Shown here piece after piece: positions 21,688-32,191 of a stretch of DNA of 64,000 nt. Location of the stretch: contig MSED01000015.1 of NCBI GenBank assembly GCA_002099365.1, forward strand, positions 3,286,001 through 3,350,000, read 5' to 3'. The translations under genes were made by a program, and so were the position numbers. The first letter of the stretch is position 1. Every line of letters begins with the position of its first letter. Below the pieces are notes generated by a model. That model saw only the letters and a program-made list of their open reading frames with translations. It was not told where the DNA came from and made no database searches. The stretch comes from Phialophora verrucosa (lineage: Eukaryota; Ascomycota; Eurotiomycetes; Chaetothyriales; Herpotrichiellaceae).

Positions 21688-24600
21688 ATGGCCGCAGTCA
21701 TGGCAAAGCCTGCGGGCACGGCGACCAAGATGAAGAAGCCCCCCGCGCCCGTGCTGCAGACAAATGTCAACGGATTCAAGCCTACGGGTCCTTCTGCCTC
21801 TCCGTCCAGCGCGCGCAAGACCCTTCCTGGGCAACTCCAGACCCCGACGTCCGCGACCAGCAATACGGCCACGACAAATGGCGCAGCCCGGCCGAATCGA
21901 CGGCTCCAGCGCTTGACCACGAGGAATAACACGGCGGACAGCGGGACCCAGGATAAGCGGGCGGCCAAGAAGTATCCGGAGCCATATGGTATGTTCAGGC
22001 TAGTGACAAAGTGCTGGCAGAGCGAGAACTGACGAAATTCGCCATGTAGTCCCCAAAGAGTCACACATCCTGCGCAAGTTCAAGGGCTGCACCCCCTCTC
22101 TCATCGTACATCTTCATCCTACCCACTTTCGCTTCGATCAACAGGATGGCAGTTTTAGCTACCACTCTGAAATGCGCGTCTTCATCGAGCATCTGGCCAA
22201 GGGAACCATCCCGCACGACATGGTGGAAGAGTTTCGGAAGTCAGAAGTCAAATACTACGACGGTTGGCTCATTGTACGGGTGGTGGACCACAAGTCGGCC
22301 GCAAGAGACGCCATCGCCTCAGGGGCTGCTGCAGATGACGAGAAGCCATTCTCTATTCATAACTACAACCAATACATCACTCCGTCGCCTTATGCGCCTT
22401 TCCCGACCAAAGAGCAGCCAGGCGCAAAATCTCCTCCCCTCAAACAGGAACAGACTGACCAGAAAGGAGAGCCTCCTCCCGAACAAGCCATCGACGTCGC
22501 TCCGAAATCATATAAACCGCAGCCGAAGATCTATCATGTTGCGCTGCGACCCACCATTCTATCCAGACACATGGATCTCGTCATCGATGCAATGCAGCCA
22601 GATCCAAAGTCACTGACTCGGAAAGGGTCGCAAGCCAATGTGAATGGTCGCACAGCTGGTTCTGGCCCTCCTCAGACGCCGATATCGGGCATGCCCGCAA
22701 CTCCATCCGCCGAGAGAGGCCCGCCGTTCAAGAAGCAAAAGCTCAAGATTGACCCGAAAGACATAGTCGAATATGAGGGCAGAGTAGTGAATGCCACGGC
22801 GCCTCCCTTGTATCTCGACCCCGTGGAGAACCTAGAGGAAGCTGAGAATCTGATCCACATGCTGAAAGATCCACTCTACGACCAAAGGCCACCCTCACCG
22901 AAAAGCCGCAAGAGGACGATTGCCGAGCTTGCGGCCGACGATGCACAAGCGAAGGAACAAGAGCGGTTTATGCTCGTTATGGATGAGCGCACCGCTGGTA
23001 CTAATGGTACTGCAAATGGAGGTGCTGGGGATGGCCAAACATCATCCGTGTTGTTCCAACCACGCTTCGAGAAATTTAATGCGCTCGATAACATTAAGCG
23101 TGAAATCGCAGAGCGCAAGCAGCGGGAGAAGGATCGGCAACTTCAAGAAGACGAGACCAGGAGAAGCCAGCAGGAGCGGATGCAGGAGGAAGAGAAGAAG
23201 CGCACCATGATGCAACGAACACAAGAGGCTCGGCTGATGCGCGCACGTCAGGCAGAGGCGGCGGCGGCGGCGGCAGTGGCTGCTCAACAACAGCAAGCCC
23301 AAGCTCCTCAGCCTGCACAACGGCCTCCTTCCTCCCAGGTTAATGGCATTCCTCATAACATGCGGAACCAGATGATGCAGGGCGGATCACCCATCATCCG
23401 CCAGGGCACCCCACACATGGCTTCATCACCTGTCGTCACGAGCACTGGTCAGGGCGGAGCACCTATGGCAGTCTCCGGCTCGCAGCAAGGCCACGGATCA
23501 CCAAGACCGGGCTCGGCTGTACAGCATGGTCATCCCAGCGCACCCATGACCAGGGGTCCCAGCCAACAAGGGCCCAGTCGCAATGGCACTCCGCAAATTC
23601 CTCACGGCACCCCTGCTCAGAGAAATGCGACGCCTATCATGCGGCAGAATACTCCTGCTCAGTCCGTTAGCCATGCTAGTCCACACGGTGTCACTCCCCA
23701 GATGATGCCGGCGGGTATGATGCCCGGCATGCAAGCACAAATGCCGAACGGCGTCCACAGACAACAGCTGAATCCCCAGCAGATGGCGGAACTCCAGCGA
23801 CGACATGCTCTGCAACAGCAGCAACAACAACAGCAAGCGGCCATGCAAAATGGAATGGTTAATGGCACTCCTCAGATATCTCCCGCTCAGATGGCCCAGA
23901 TGCAGGCACAGCAGGCACAAGCTCAAGCAAACCGAGAGGCTGCCATTCGTCAACAGCAACAGCAACAGGCCATGCAGTCGCAGCAGGGGACCCCGCAGAC
24001 GGCGCATATGTCGCCCAATCCGAGCCAAAATCAGAAGGCGTACAATCAGCAAGTTGCAGAGGCCATGAAGGCACAGATGCAGAGTCTTCAGCAGGGGCAA
24101 AACCACGGCTCACCTGCGCCGAACCACATGACTCCTCAACAGCAGCAAGCCCAGATGGTCCATGCCCAACAGCAGCAGCAGCAGCGGATGATGCAAGCTC
24201 AGGGTCAGATGATGGGGCAAGGCATGCCGCATCCGCAACAGCGGGTTCAGATGGATTCCGATGCACAACGACAGCAGTACCAGCGGTTCTTCCAAGCATA
24301 TCAACAACGATTCGCAGCAGCAGCCGCCGCCAAGTACGGTGGTAACCCGCAGCTGCTTCAATCCCATGAGGTGCAACAAATCAAGGCGCAAGCTCAACAA
24401 ATGGCGACGCAGCAAATGCACAAGCAGCGTCAAATGGGGGGCCAGATGGGACAAGCGCAGGCGATGCAGCAGATGCAACAACTCCAAGCGCGCCAGCAGA
24501 TGGCACAGCAACAAGGCGGCGGCATGCCCAATGGCATGATGGGCATGCAAAACATGCAAGGAGGTCAGGTGCCCCCTAACATGGCGCAGCTTCTCCAGCA

Positions 24601-24727
24601 GCAGCAAGCCCAACAGATGCAGCAGATGCAGATGCAACATGCGCAACAAATGATGGCCCAGCAGCAACAGCAGCACCATCAACAACAACAGCAGCAGCAG
24701 CAAAACATGCAGTTCCAGCAGAGATAG
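21688..24727 (+). CDS. spt20: SAGA complex subunit SPT20
   Basis: Exons 21688-21988 and 22050-24727 encode 992 aa. The 61-nt intron (GTATGT..ATGTAG) restores YVPKESHILRKF. The Spt20 domain covers roughly residues 98-215: SLIVHLHPTHFRFDQQDGSFSY, MRVFIEHLAKGTIPHDMVEEF and YYDGWLIVRVVDH, continuing in a conserved block near residues 270-300 (VEYEGRVVNATAPPLYLDPVEN). A charged coiled-coil-like region at ~390-440 (REIAERKQREKDRQLQEDE) is followed by 500+ residues extremely rich in Gln, Met, Pro and Ala, with runs of up to eight Gln. Spt20 is a structural core subunit of the SAGA transcription coactivator in the nucleus. Length and Gln-rich tail are typical of filamentous fungi. Confidence 0.92.
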
Positions 24728-25230
24728 CTTCTGTGCAAGGGATCTGCGCCCGGTCGTCGTAATTGCACCCTTGTATGAGGGCAATTCCGGCTATGTTTAT
24801 TGAAGTCCTCGGATCCTATTACTTTCCACTTACCAACCTCACTACCTACCGCAAAGGCGTTTTACTTGATTGGGCGGAAGACTGTCCGAGGACAGAGGCC
24901 AGAGAACAGAGACTGTTTGGGACATTGGCGATCTTCATCCACGGCGTTAGTCGAGGTCGGGGGCTTCTTGGAGACGGTCTGCATCCACGGTGTTGTTGAG
25001 GCGGCGATTTGGGAGGCGATCTGAAGCCGGACCCGGTTTTGCTTATGATATCCACGAAAAGAACGACCGCATTTGGAGTGGGAACTGGAGCAGAACAGGA
25101 GCAGGAGCAGGGACAGGGATGAACGGAGATCCAAACTCTTCTGCACGGAACGAATGGATGGATGGATATTGCACAATCACTTCGAGCCAAGCCTTGCAAG
25201 GCACATACATACGTACTTGTTGGAATGGCC

Positions 25231-25310
25231 ATACTGATACTCATACTGATACTGATATTGATACTGCTGATACCAACACCAATGCTGATACCAATACCAA
25301 TACCAATGCG
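25231..25310. repeat. Imperfect hexanucleotide tandem repeat
   Basis: Thirteen or so six-base units of the form ATACTG/ATACCA run through 25231-25310, switching from ACTGAT-type to ACCAAT-type units about half way. It is a minisatellite-like low-complexity block in intergenic DNA. Confidence 0.8.
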
Positions 25311-25789
25311 TAATAAGTATTGTGTAGTTCAATATCATTACTCACTCACTCCTCACTCACTCACCCGCCTCAGACCCTATGCCGCCATGCAAAACAATCA
25401 TATGATAATGATGATAATGATCACGGATTCGATGTACAACACGCGTGAAATTTCTGCTACTCGAAGATCACAGCAAGTAATTTCATGCGGAGTAAGCAAA
25501 AAGTAACTATTTCTTCAACAGGCGAGCAAGCAAAGCTCTCGGATGACGCCCAGTAGAGCGACAAGCACGTCGTCTCCAGGCTGAGGCCATACGGTCGCGA
25601 ATGAGGTTGCCAAGGTGCCCATCGTCGATTCCCGCCCATCGCCTTCTGCCACGCTTACCGCGAGCCGGTCGGCTTCAAGGCAGAGCTATGTGTGAGGATT
25701 AAATAGCACGAACGTTCTCGGGAGGTAGCGACTGGACTCGAAAAGATTCGCACTTGTGAGTTTGTCAAAGAACGAGATGCGCCGCCGAC

Positions 25790-26300
25790 AGTTCTGGAAC
25801 AGTCTTCAGCTCACAAGCACATGGCTTGAGGTATGTCCGAGGTGGTGATCTTGTTAGTTCCACCAAGCATCTACAGCGACTGCATCAGCCTGGCCACATG
25901 GACCTTTGTCGACCACTAGCCTCCCGTAGCCATGAAGAGACTGGAGTTCTTTCAGAAAGACAAGCGAAGACGCTGTCCCGTTCGTCCTCCGCCAACCTCC
26001 GCCGAGTAGCCAAGAGCGACCACTGCGCAAACGTTGGCCTCGGTGTCCGCGCTTCGCAGGTTGCGCATCTTCTCGCTGAGCAAGCGCACCGCTGTCGCGT
26101 CGTCTGCAACCGCAATTCGAGCATATAGTTCCGGTCGGATTTTTCGGCCCACCAGCGTGAAGAGCACCGCAGCTGCCATCATAACCGGCAGCGGTGGCGG
26201 TATCCTAAAGTCGCACAGGGGTGCGATCAGCGTCGCGTGCAGCATTTTCCCCAGAAGGGAAAGAGGTCGCTCCACATAAGATGTGGAAGGGCCAGGTGGC
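25790..26300 (-). pseudogene. Possible remnant of a fungal-specific transcription factor
   Basis: On the complement, an open stretch around 26200-25990 translates to residues such as MAAAVLFTLVGRKIRPEL, AVADDATAVRLLSEKM and EANVCAVVALGYSAE. This spacing of 'ATAVRLLSEKM...VCAVVALG' resembles the helical repeat of fungal transcription-factor domain 2. Further downstream, fragments in other frames (HVARLMQSL, LGGTNKITTSDIPQAM) continue the similarity but with stops and frame changes. No start, zinc cluster or consistent frame was found. This is an inference from pattern only. Confidence 0.25.
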
Positions 26301-26509
26301 CGGGCAAGACGGGAAACGAACAGCCTTTCGCCATGACAAAGCAAAGCAAACCCATCCTGCGGCCATCTGCAAGCTAGACACAGCTCGCTCAATCCAGATT
26401 CCCAGACGGCGTTTGGATGCCAAGCGCTGCAGGGACGATTGAGTTCGAGGTCCCGCAACGCTGCATGGCGTCTCAGAGGCGGCGTCGGCGGAGCTGCTTC
26501 ATGTCAAAC

Positions 26510-26530
26510 AACAGACAACAGACAACAGAC
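26510..26530. repeat. Three tandem AACAGAC units
   Basis: Three perfect copies of AACAGAC lie in intergenic DNA. Confidence 0.75.
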
Positions 26531-27498
26531 AATATTCGGAAACCCCTCGAGAACGGCACACGCAGGGCATACTCGTCATTTCGGCACAGAGGGACTCTCG
26601 TGCAGCAGCAGCAGCCTCAGACTACGATATTGACATTGTGGACTACATGGATTCCACGAGGCCTACTAGCACGAAAGCAACAGTCACGGCCAGGGCATCA
26701 CAAATATGTTTGCGTATCCGAGCTAACCAATACCCTCGTGCTCTCCACAGTGTGCTTTCGTCGCGTGACATATGGAGTGACCTGACCCTTCTTGACAGGA
26801 CTCCGCGTGGCCCTGCTGTTGCTGTCTTTGGTGCTGTGATAAACCCTGGCCACTTTTTCGAGGCAGAGGTCAATCTTATGGGTGAATATGGTGCCGTTCC
26901 ACATCGGAAGAAATAGACGCTGGATACCCAAGAAGTCTGTGGTAATGACTGTTCTGGTGACTGCTGGCTTTCCTTATCGAGCAGCGCTGGGGAACTAAGC
27001 AAATTAACGATGGATAGACAAACGAAACGTCTACAGTAGTGGGCGGGCCTATCGGGACATGTGTCAGGAATAGTAATCTGCCTAATTAACTCTCCTCGTG
27101 GCCGAATAGCAAATTGATTCTGACGATTTTTTTTATAGAAAGAGATGGCGAAAAGCAAAACGGGAATCTTGTCGAGTAGGGCGAACTCAAAGCCCCTGCG
27201 ACCGAATTATCGTGCTAGAGGTCATGGCGACTTCGTGACCGGTGTCGAAGGCATGGTTTAGTTACCTCGGCGGCGCCGATGCGCCATCGGTGGCTGCCAT
27301 GTGGCGGAGAATCTAACCTAGTCTGCGGAACCGTCAATAGCTCCCGACTGGAGCAGTCCGCTTGCACACATTGGCCGCGGCAGCGCTGGAAGGTGTCTTG
27401 GGTCCTTATAGAGCCGTCGGTGGTCTGGAGTTAGCAAGATCGCATTTGTACCCGTCCTGACTTCTTCCTAGCATCAGCACCAGCATCCTCATCGCAGA

Positions 27499-28773
27499 AT
27501 GCTCCAGTTCACGACTCCGCAGTCAGGAGATCCTCAAAAGAACAAGTCTGTCATTGCATACCAAGTACGACGACATGCTGCTAGAGTCGCTGCTGCTCGC
27601 CAGAGGAAGTCTCGCGGGTCGCTGAGGCCTGCAGGCTCCAATGATGGTGCCGCCTCGTCCCTCGAGTCGTGTTTCCTGCTCAGCCTCGACAGCGACACAG
27701 AAAAATCCGGTCAGACCTCTGCCAACGTCGTCAAGAAGGCAAGCGAACACGCACACCCCAGCAACCATGCAAGAACACCGCGCCCTAGATGGACTTCGGT
27801 TTACAGAGTGGACGTGCTAAGGAAGGCAACCTCGAAATCAGCGCCGAAAGCTTCTCCGAGTGCAACACCGCCTCCTCCGACCGAGTCCTCGACTCCCAAA
27901 CCCGATCCGCAGACAAGCGACGAGAGGGGATCCGATTTCGATTACACGAACGCCTTACCCTGGCCTGACTCCCTTGACTCGTTCTTGGGCGCGGCTCTGG
28001 GTTCTGCGCAGTTGGCCGCCGATTCAGGCTTGTCGGGGGAAGACGACACCGGATCCTACCATTCACTCATGACTTCAAGAAAGCACATACCGGATGTCCA
28101 TGCGAGTTTGCTCGCTTTTGAGTTGGGGAGCGGGTTTTCAGGAATCAATGCTCTTCCGCCACTCCTGAGGCAAGCGCAGCGCAGAGCTGTGAGTGCGACC
28201 GTTGCCCTCGATCAGTACCAGCGAGAGTCCATAGGTGCACCCTTACTTGAGGATATTGTCGAAGAAGCAGAGCATTCACACATGGCATTCCACAGAATTG
28301 AGACGGCGTCGCTTGCAGCCACGACGAGTGAGTGCTTGCTGGTGGATTGTTGTCGTTTGGCAGGTCTTATCTATTGCGAGCTCGTTCTGTTCCCTTCATT
28401 GTCGGAGGGTGACCTGATGCTCAGACTGGTCAGTGATATGCGGACTGCCCTAGAGACTGCCGATTTCTGGTTTTCTGGAGAGCACAGCATCACGTCGGTT
28501 TCCAACATACTGCTGTGGGCAACTGCATTGGGTGCTATGGCGGCGACAACCGCTACTGGGAGGACGTGGTTTGTAAGAAGACTGTCATCGAAATTATGTG
28601 CTGATGAGAGGCTATGGGAATGGCAAGTGTTCAGGTCCTTGATGTCCAAGTTTCTGTGGTGGCGGCCGATCTGTGACAATCCTGGTCAAAGTGTCTGGGG
28701 AGAAGCGTTCAACTTTGACCAAGCAGTGACTGGAAATGGAGATGGTTTGGGTGCCGGGGACGAACTAAGCTGA
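27499..28773 (+). CDS. Fungal transcription-factor-like protein without a zinc cluster
   Basis: A single exon from ATG 27499 encodes 424 aa. The N-terminus contains VIAYQVRRHAARVAAARQRKSRG, the basic block typical of a large fungal group of regulator-like proteins that lack a Zn2Cys6 motif. A Ser/Pro-rich linker follows. From about residue 150 the protein has the fungal transcription-factor domain 2 pattern: ALPWPDSLDSFLGAALG, LLAFELGSGFSG and a helical region through DCCRLAGLIYCELVLFPSL and NILLWATALGAMAAT. Regulatory role is inferred. It is tail-to-tail with the metal transporter, with only 27 bases between stop codons, so their 3' UTRs probably overlap. Confidence 0.8.
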   Translation: MLQFTTPQSGDPQKNKSVIAYQVRRHAARVAAARQRKSRGSLRPAGSNDGAASSLESCFLLSLDSDTEKSGQTSANVVKKASEHAHPSNHARTPRPRWTSVYRVDVLRKATSKSAPKASPSATPPPPTESSTPKPDPQTSDERGSDFDYTNALPWPDSLDSFLGAALGSAQLAADSGLSGEDDTGSYHSLMTSRKHIPDVHASLLAFELGSGFSGINALPPLLRQAQRRAVSATVALDQYQRESIGAPLLEDIVEEAEHSHMAFHRIETASLAATTSECLLVDCCRLAGLIYCELVLFPSLSEGDLMLRLVSDMRTALETADFWFSGEHSITSVSNILLWATALGAMAATTATGRTWFVRRLSSKLCADERLWEWQVFRSLMSKFLWWRPICDNPGQSVWGEAFNFDQAVTGNGDGLGAGDELS

Positions 28774-28800
28774 AGCCTCGCGAGGAGTCCAAGTCTCCCA

Positions 28801-30177
28801 TCACAATTCTTTCTTCAAGAAATGCTCTGGCCGATGCTCAAATTCGTAGTCAACGTGGACGTATGCCCTCTCCACATTGGGGAGGCTCTCGAGTTTCATC
28901 TGTAGATCCTCTGCGATGTCATGGCTGACTCTCAAACTCTCCTCTGGATCCATCACCACGTCCACTTCCACAACCAAGCGGGGGCCGCTATGCCATGCAC
29001 GAACTGTATCAATGTGCTTGATGCGATCGGAGTGGGTCATGGACACGTAGGTGATGAGCTGCTGAGTTTCGGTGTCGGCGGAAATACCGATGAGGAGTTG
29101 AAACTCGGCGTAGGAAGTATGTAGCCATAGCACCGAAATGAGCACTGACAGGACGATGGCACCGGCCGGATCGATCCACCATCGCAGTTTGCTGCCACCC
29201 ACCGAGGTCAGCACACCGAAGCCATTGATGAACAGGTCGTTACGGTGATCTTCCCACAAGATACGGACTTGCGAGTACTGATTTCGGAGAGCCCAGCAAT
29301 AGAGGAACAGGCCGAGTTTTGTGCAGAAGGCAACGGTTACGGCGATGACAGAAGGCAGATGAAACGACTTCGTGTGCTCTTCGGAGCCCCGTACGAGTTC
29401 CTGGACCGAGAAGGCAATAAGAATGAAAGACACGGAGGTCATGAGGAAGCAAAAGACAATATTGCCAGCCGTTTCGATTCGGGCGCGACCAGCAGGGAAT
29501 TTGCGCGCATCGACCTTCTTGACGGCTTTGTTTGTGAGAATGAGCGTGATATTGGACATGGGGTCAAAGATTGCATCAGCCATGGTTGTGAAAAGCGAAA
29601 GTGAGCCTGAGGCAATGGCGCCATAGAGCTGCAACACCGCGAGGAGGATATTTGCCACGAAGCTGCCATACACGGCGATCTGGTAGCGCAACTGTGTCGA
29701 GTCCTGAATTTCTCTTGCTTCTCTGACATGTTCGTCCACTGGCTTCAGCAGCCGCTGAATTTGTTCGTTCTGCGACTCGTAAAAGTCCGTGATCTTGGAT
29801 TGCTTGGACTGTCCCGTTAATTGTAATGGATTGCAGGCGTACTGACGCTTGCGCGCGGTATTGGCAGACATGCGGTCGAGTTCGGATCGGGACTTCAGAC
29901 GACGCGTCAGGTCTAGGGGATCAGATGAGGAGGCGTGGGTAGGCGACTGGCTTTCGGCGTCGAATGTTGAAGCAGTTCGATGGCGAGAGATCATATCGTC
30001 ATCGTGTTGCGTGTTAGATGCGGCCGCCGCAGAACTCTTCGCCTCGCCGTGTAAGAGATGGGGTTTCGGCATGGGCTGGTAGAGGTCATGTGTCATCCCC
30101 AAGCTGCGATGAGTATGCTGAGGGCTCTGCGTAAGCTCCATGAAGTGCTGCATCCTGGACCCGGCGTTGATCGCCAT
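28801..30177 (-). CDS. Cation diffusion facilitator metal transporter (CDF, probably Mn-type)
   Basis: A single exon from ATG 30177 encodes 458 aa. After a ~150-residue polar N-terminus come six predicted membrane helices, beginning at YQIAVYGSFVANILLAVLQL. Helix II carries ADAIFDPMSN and helix V carries DHRNDLFINGFG, the paired metal-site motifs. The DxxxD form in helix II is typical of the manganese/iron CDF subgroup rather than zinc (HxxxD). The C-terminal cytosolic domain has DTVRAWHSGPRLVVEVDVVMDPEESL and ends EHFLKKEL, matching the dimerisation domain. It should export divalent metal to an organelle or out of the cytosol. Localisation cannot be read from sequence. Confidence 0.9.
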   Translation of the reverse strand: MAINAGSRMQHFMELTQSPQHTHRSLGMTHDLYQPMPKPHLLHGEAKSSAAAASNTQHDDDMISRHRTASTFDAESQSPTHASSSDPLDLTRRLKSRSELDRMSANTARKRQYACNPLQLTGQSKQSKITDFYESQNEQIQRLLKPVDEHVREAREIQDSTQLRYQIAVYGSFVANILLAVLQLYGAIASGSLSLFTTMADAIFDPMSNITLILTNKAVKKVDARKFPAGRARIETAGNIVFCFLMTSVSFILIAFSVQELVRGSEEHTKSFHLPSVIAVTVAFCTKLGLFLYCWALRNQYSQVRILWEDHRNDLFINGFGVLTSVGGSKLRWWIDPAGAIVLSVLISVLWLHTSYAEFQLLIGISADTETQQLITYVSMTHSDRIKHIDTVRAWHSGPRLVVEVDVVMDPEESLRVSHDIAEDLQMKLESLPNVERAYVHVDYEFEHRPEHFLKKEL

Positions 30178-32191
30178 GCTGAAGGCTGGCGAGGTGACAG
30201 TAAAAACCGAATAACTGAATTGAGCTTCACATTACCGATCCGAGGCCGCAGGATCCTTGTTAATGTGAGCCTACGACAACGGCCGGTCAAAGAAGTATCC
30301 TTGAGTACAATAATGATGAGCAGTTGCGAGTTAATGGTGGGAAATTCACACAACGAGCACAGACTCCGTGGCTGAAGTGGCGGTGGGCGGAGTTCATCCT
30401 CCACCAATCACTGGCGCACGCCTGCGATCGAAGCTACGGAGAAACTCCAATGCGAGGAGTTCGGAGTATCAGAGCTTGTTCTATATCGAATGGTTGATTG
30501 CAACAGGATAACACCTGCTATCACTTCGACGAGACACGTTGGCATCATCGATGCGATAGAGGCGCAAGGCTTCACCTGACCTACACATGCTGAGTTCTTC
30601 TCACACGTCTCGTCGGCGTCGCCATATGCCGTTCTCAATCAGACTTGACTTTCTTGGACCCGTTGGCCTCTCTCCACTACTGCTTGGAACCTTCGTCGCC
30701 TGAGTCTGCTCTTCAGACTTGGCCCGCATCTGAACTCTGGCTCATCCGGGCCTGCCAGTTCAGTCGGTTCTCTCGTCTGCGACTCGCTCGCATCGAGTTC
30801 GGCACGTGGCCGTCCTTCATCTAGTCCGCTCCTCCCAAGAGCCCTAGGTTATTGATTGCCTCGCAGTTCAGGCTTCTCGTACGGATCATCGGCTGCTACC
30901 GCCACCGCGCTGCTCCTACCTGCTCGCGCCGTAGTGATTTGAAGAGCAAGAATGCCACGGTGAGTACGAGTATGATTACGAGTTTGATTACGAGCCCCCC
31001 AGCACCGACGCTCACACGAATGCCCACCTTCGCGCTGGCCCTGGGACCGCTGGAATGGGGACTCGATTTAGGTGAGCTGGACTCAGTTGCACCGCTAGCG
31101 GAAGCGGTTAGGCTCCCTTCCAACGTTGACGATGTGCTTGGGGCCAGTGATGCAGACTGCTTCAAGCCTGGGACAACGGTGGTGTAATCGCCCCTGATTG
31201 GGCCGAGGGTGATGCCCTGCGTCTCGCCATTCGGGTAGTGGTGGTCGACAGCAGTATCACAAGTACTTTGGCGCGGGGCTACGAACGTCGACAAGCAATT
31301 ACAAAGCTTCGTTCCAAGCTCTTCGCTTCTCTTGGCCGGCGTAAACCCTGCCACAATGGTATCAGGTTGATGACTTGGATATACCGATATATCAACACCA
31401 CCCATGTAGTTAAGGACACTATCTCGACCAAGCTGCGGTCACGCAGATTGGAGGCATATTCGATTATCCGCATCCTGTCCTGGGAAATCGTTCAGGCGGT
31501 AATGTAAGAGGTTTGAAATAACCAGCCTTCTGACGATGGCTTCGGTTGTGGCAGCCGAAGGCAGCCCTGTTCAATTCAGCACCGCACCGTTGATCTTACC
31601 GGCAAGCATTCCGGGGGTCATGTCAACGTCCTGACAACGTATCTTTGGTGGACAATCGGCGTAATAATTAAGCGGAATGGAACCCTGACAGATGCCTGAA
31701 CAAATCGAATGCCGTCTCATCCGCACTCCCTCCACGTTTTGAAGCAGGAACTAGGGACGGCTTCCCCAGACGGGGCTAATCGACCCATCTTGGGCACAAC
31801 CCCCGCACGAACAACCCACGAAGTCCCCCCAGGGCGTTACAAGCCTCTTCCAAGGATCTGCTCAAGCACTTCCCTTGGCGGCTTGTTTTGACGTTCGAGG
31901 CGGGATCTGGGGCTATCTGGCTGCACACCCACTCACCCCGGTGGCGTCCACCCATTCGATGCCCACGGGGCGCTTCTCCAATCCGGGGCGAACCAGCCAT
32001 CTTTGCCATTCACGGTAAGCCGACCTCGAGGGTTCGTTTTGGATCTTATTATATCCTCGTCGATAAGAGAGTCCACATCTCCCTCTGCCAATGCCTCCTT
32101 GATTGCCACCATCTACTCCTCGACGAGTAGAACGGGCGAAAAAGGTGAAGTCCAACTCCAAAAGAGGTCGTTCAAGTCCACTTGAGTCATC
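30178..32191. other. Intergenic region with one uncertain frame
   Basis: It separates the CDF gene and the sulfate permease, which are divergent, so it contains both promoters. One possible membrane protein (30896-31405) lies inside. The remainder shows no supported gene. Confidence 0.4.
30896..31405 (-). CDS. Possible Ser-rich single-pass membrane protein, perhaps a fragment
   Basis: An open frame on the complement from ATG 31405 to a stop at 30896 codes for 169 aa. The last third is organised like a real membrane anchor: a Ser/Thr-rich stretch (SLAPSTSSTLEGSLTASAS), a Gly-rich turn (VGIRVSVGAGG), a hydrophobic helix (LVIKLVIILVLTVAFLLF) and a basic tail. The first part contains GGVDISVYPSHQPDTIVAGF and PAKRSEELG. 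There is no signal peptide, and the frame upstream of the ATG stays open back to TGA just before a CGCAG acceptor-like site. The true 5' exons may therefore be missing, or this is a decayed wall-sensor-like gene. The family is not recognised. Confidence 0.35.
   Translation of the reverse strand: MGGVDISVYPSHQPDTIVAGFTPAKRSEELGTKLCNCLSTFVAPRQSTCDTAVDHHYPNGETQGITLGPIRGDYTTVVPGLKQSASLAPSTSSTLEGSLTASASGATESSSPKSSPHSSGPRASAKVGIRVSVGAGGLVIKLVIILVLTVAFLLFKSLRREQVGAARWR

Larger units (their letters stand above)
24728..27498. other. Gene-poor region with simple repeats and a decayed regulator
   Basis: It holds the 3' UTR of spt20, hexanucleotide repeats near 25.2 kb, ACTC and GATAAT simple sequence at 25340-25425, a possible regulator remnant on the minus strand at 25.8-26.3 kb, and the promoter of the 27.5 kb gene. 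No intact gene is seen. Confidence 0.4.

Noticed and set aside
24110..24784. 224-aa Leu-rich minus-strand frame
   Set aside because: It is the antisense of the CAG-rich tail of spt20.
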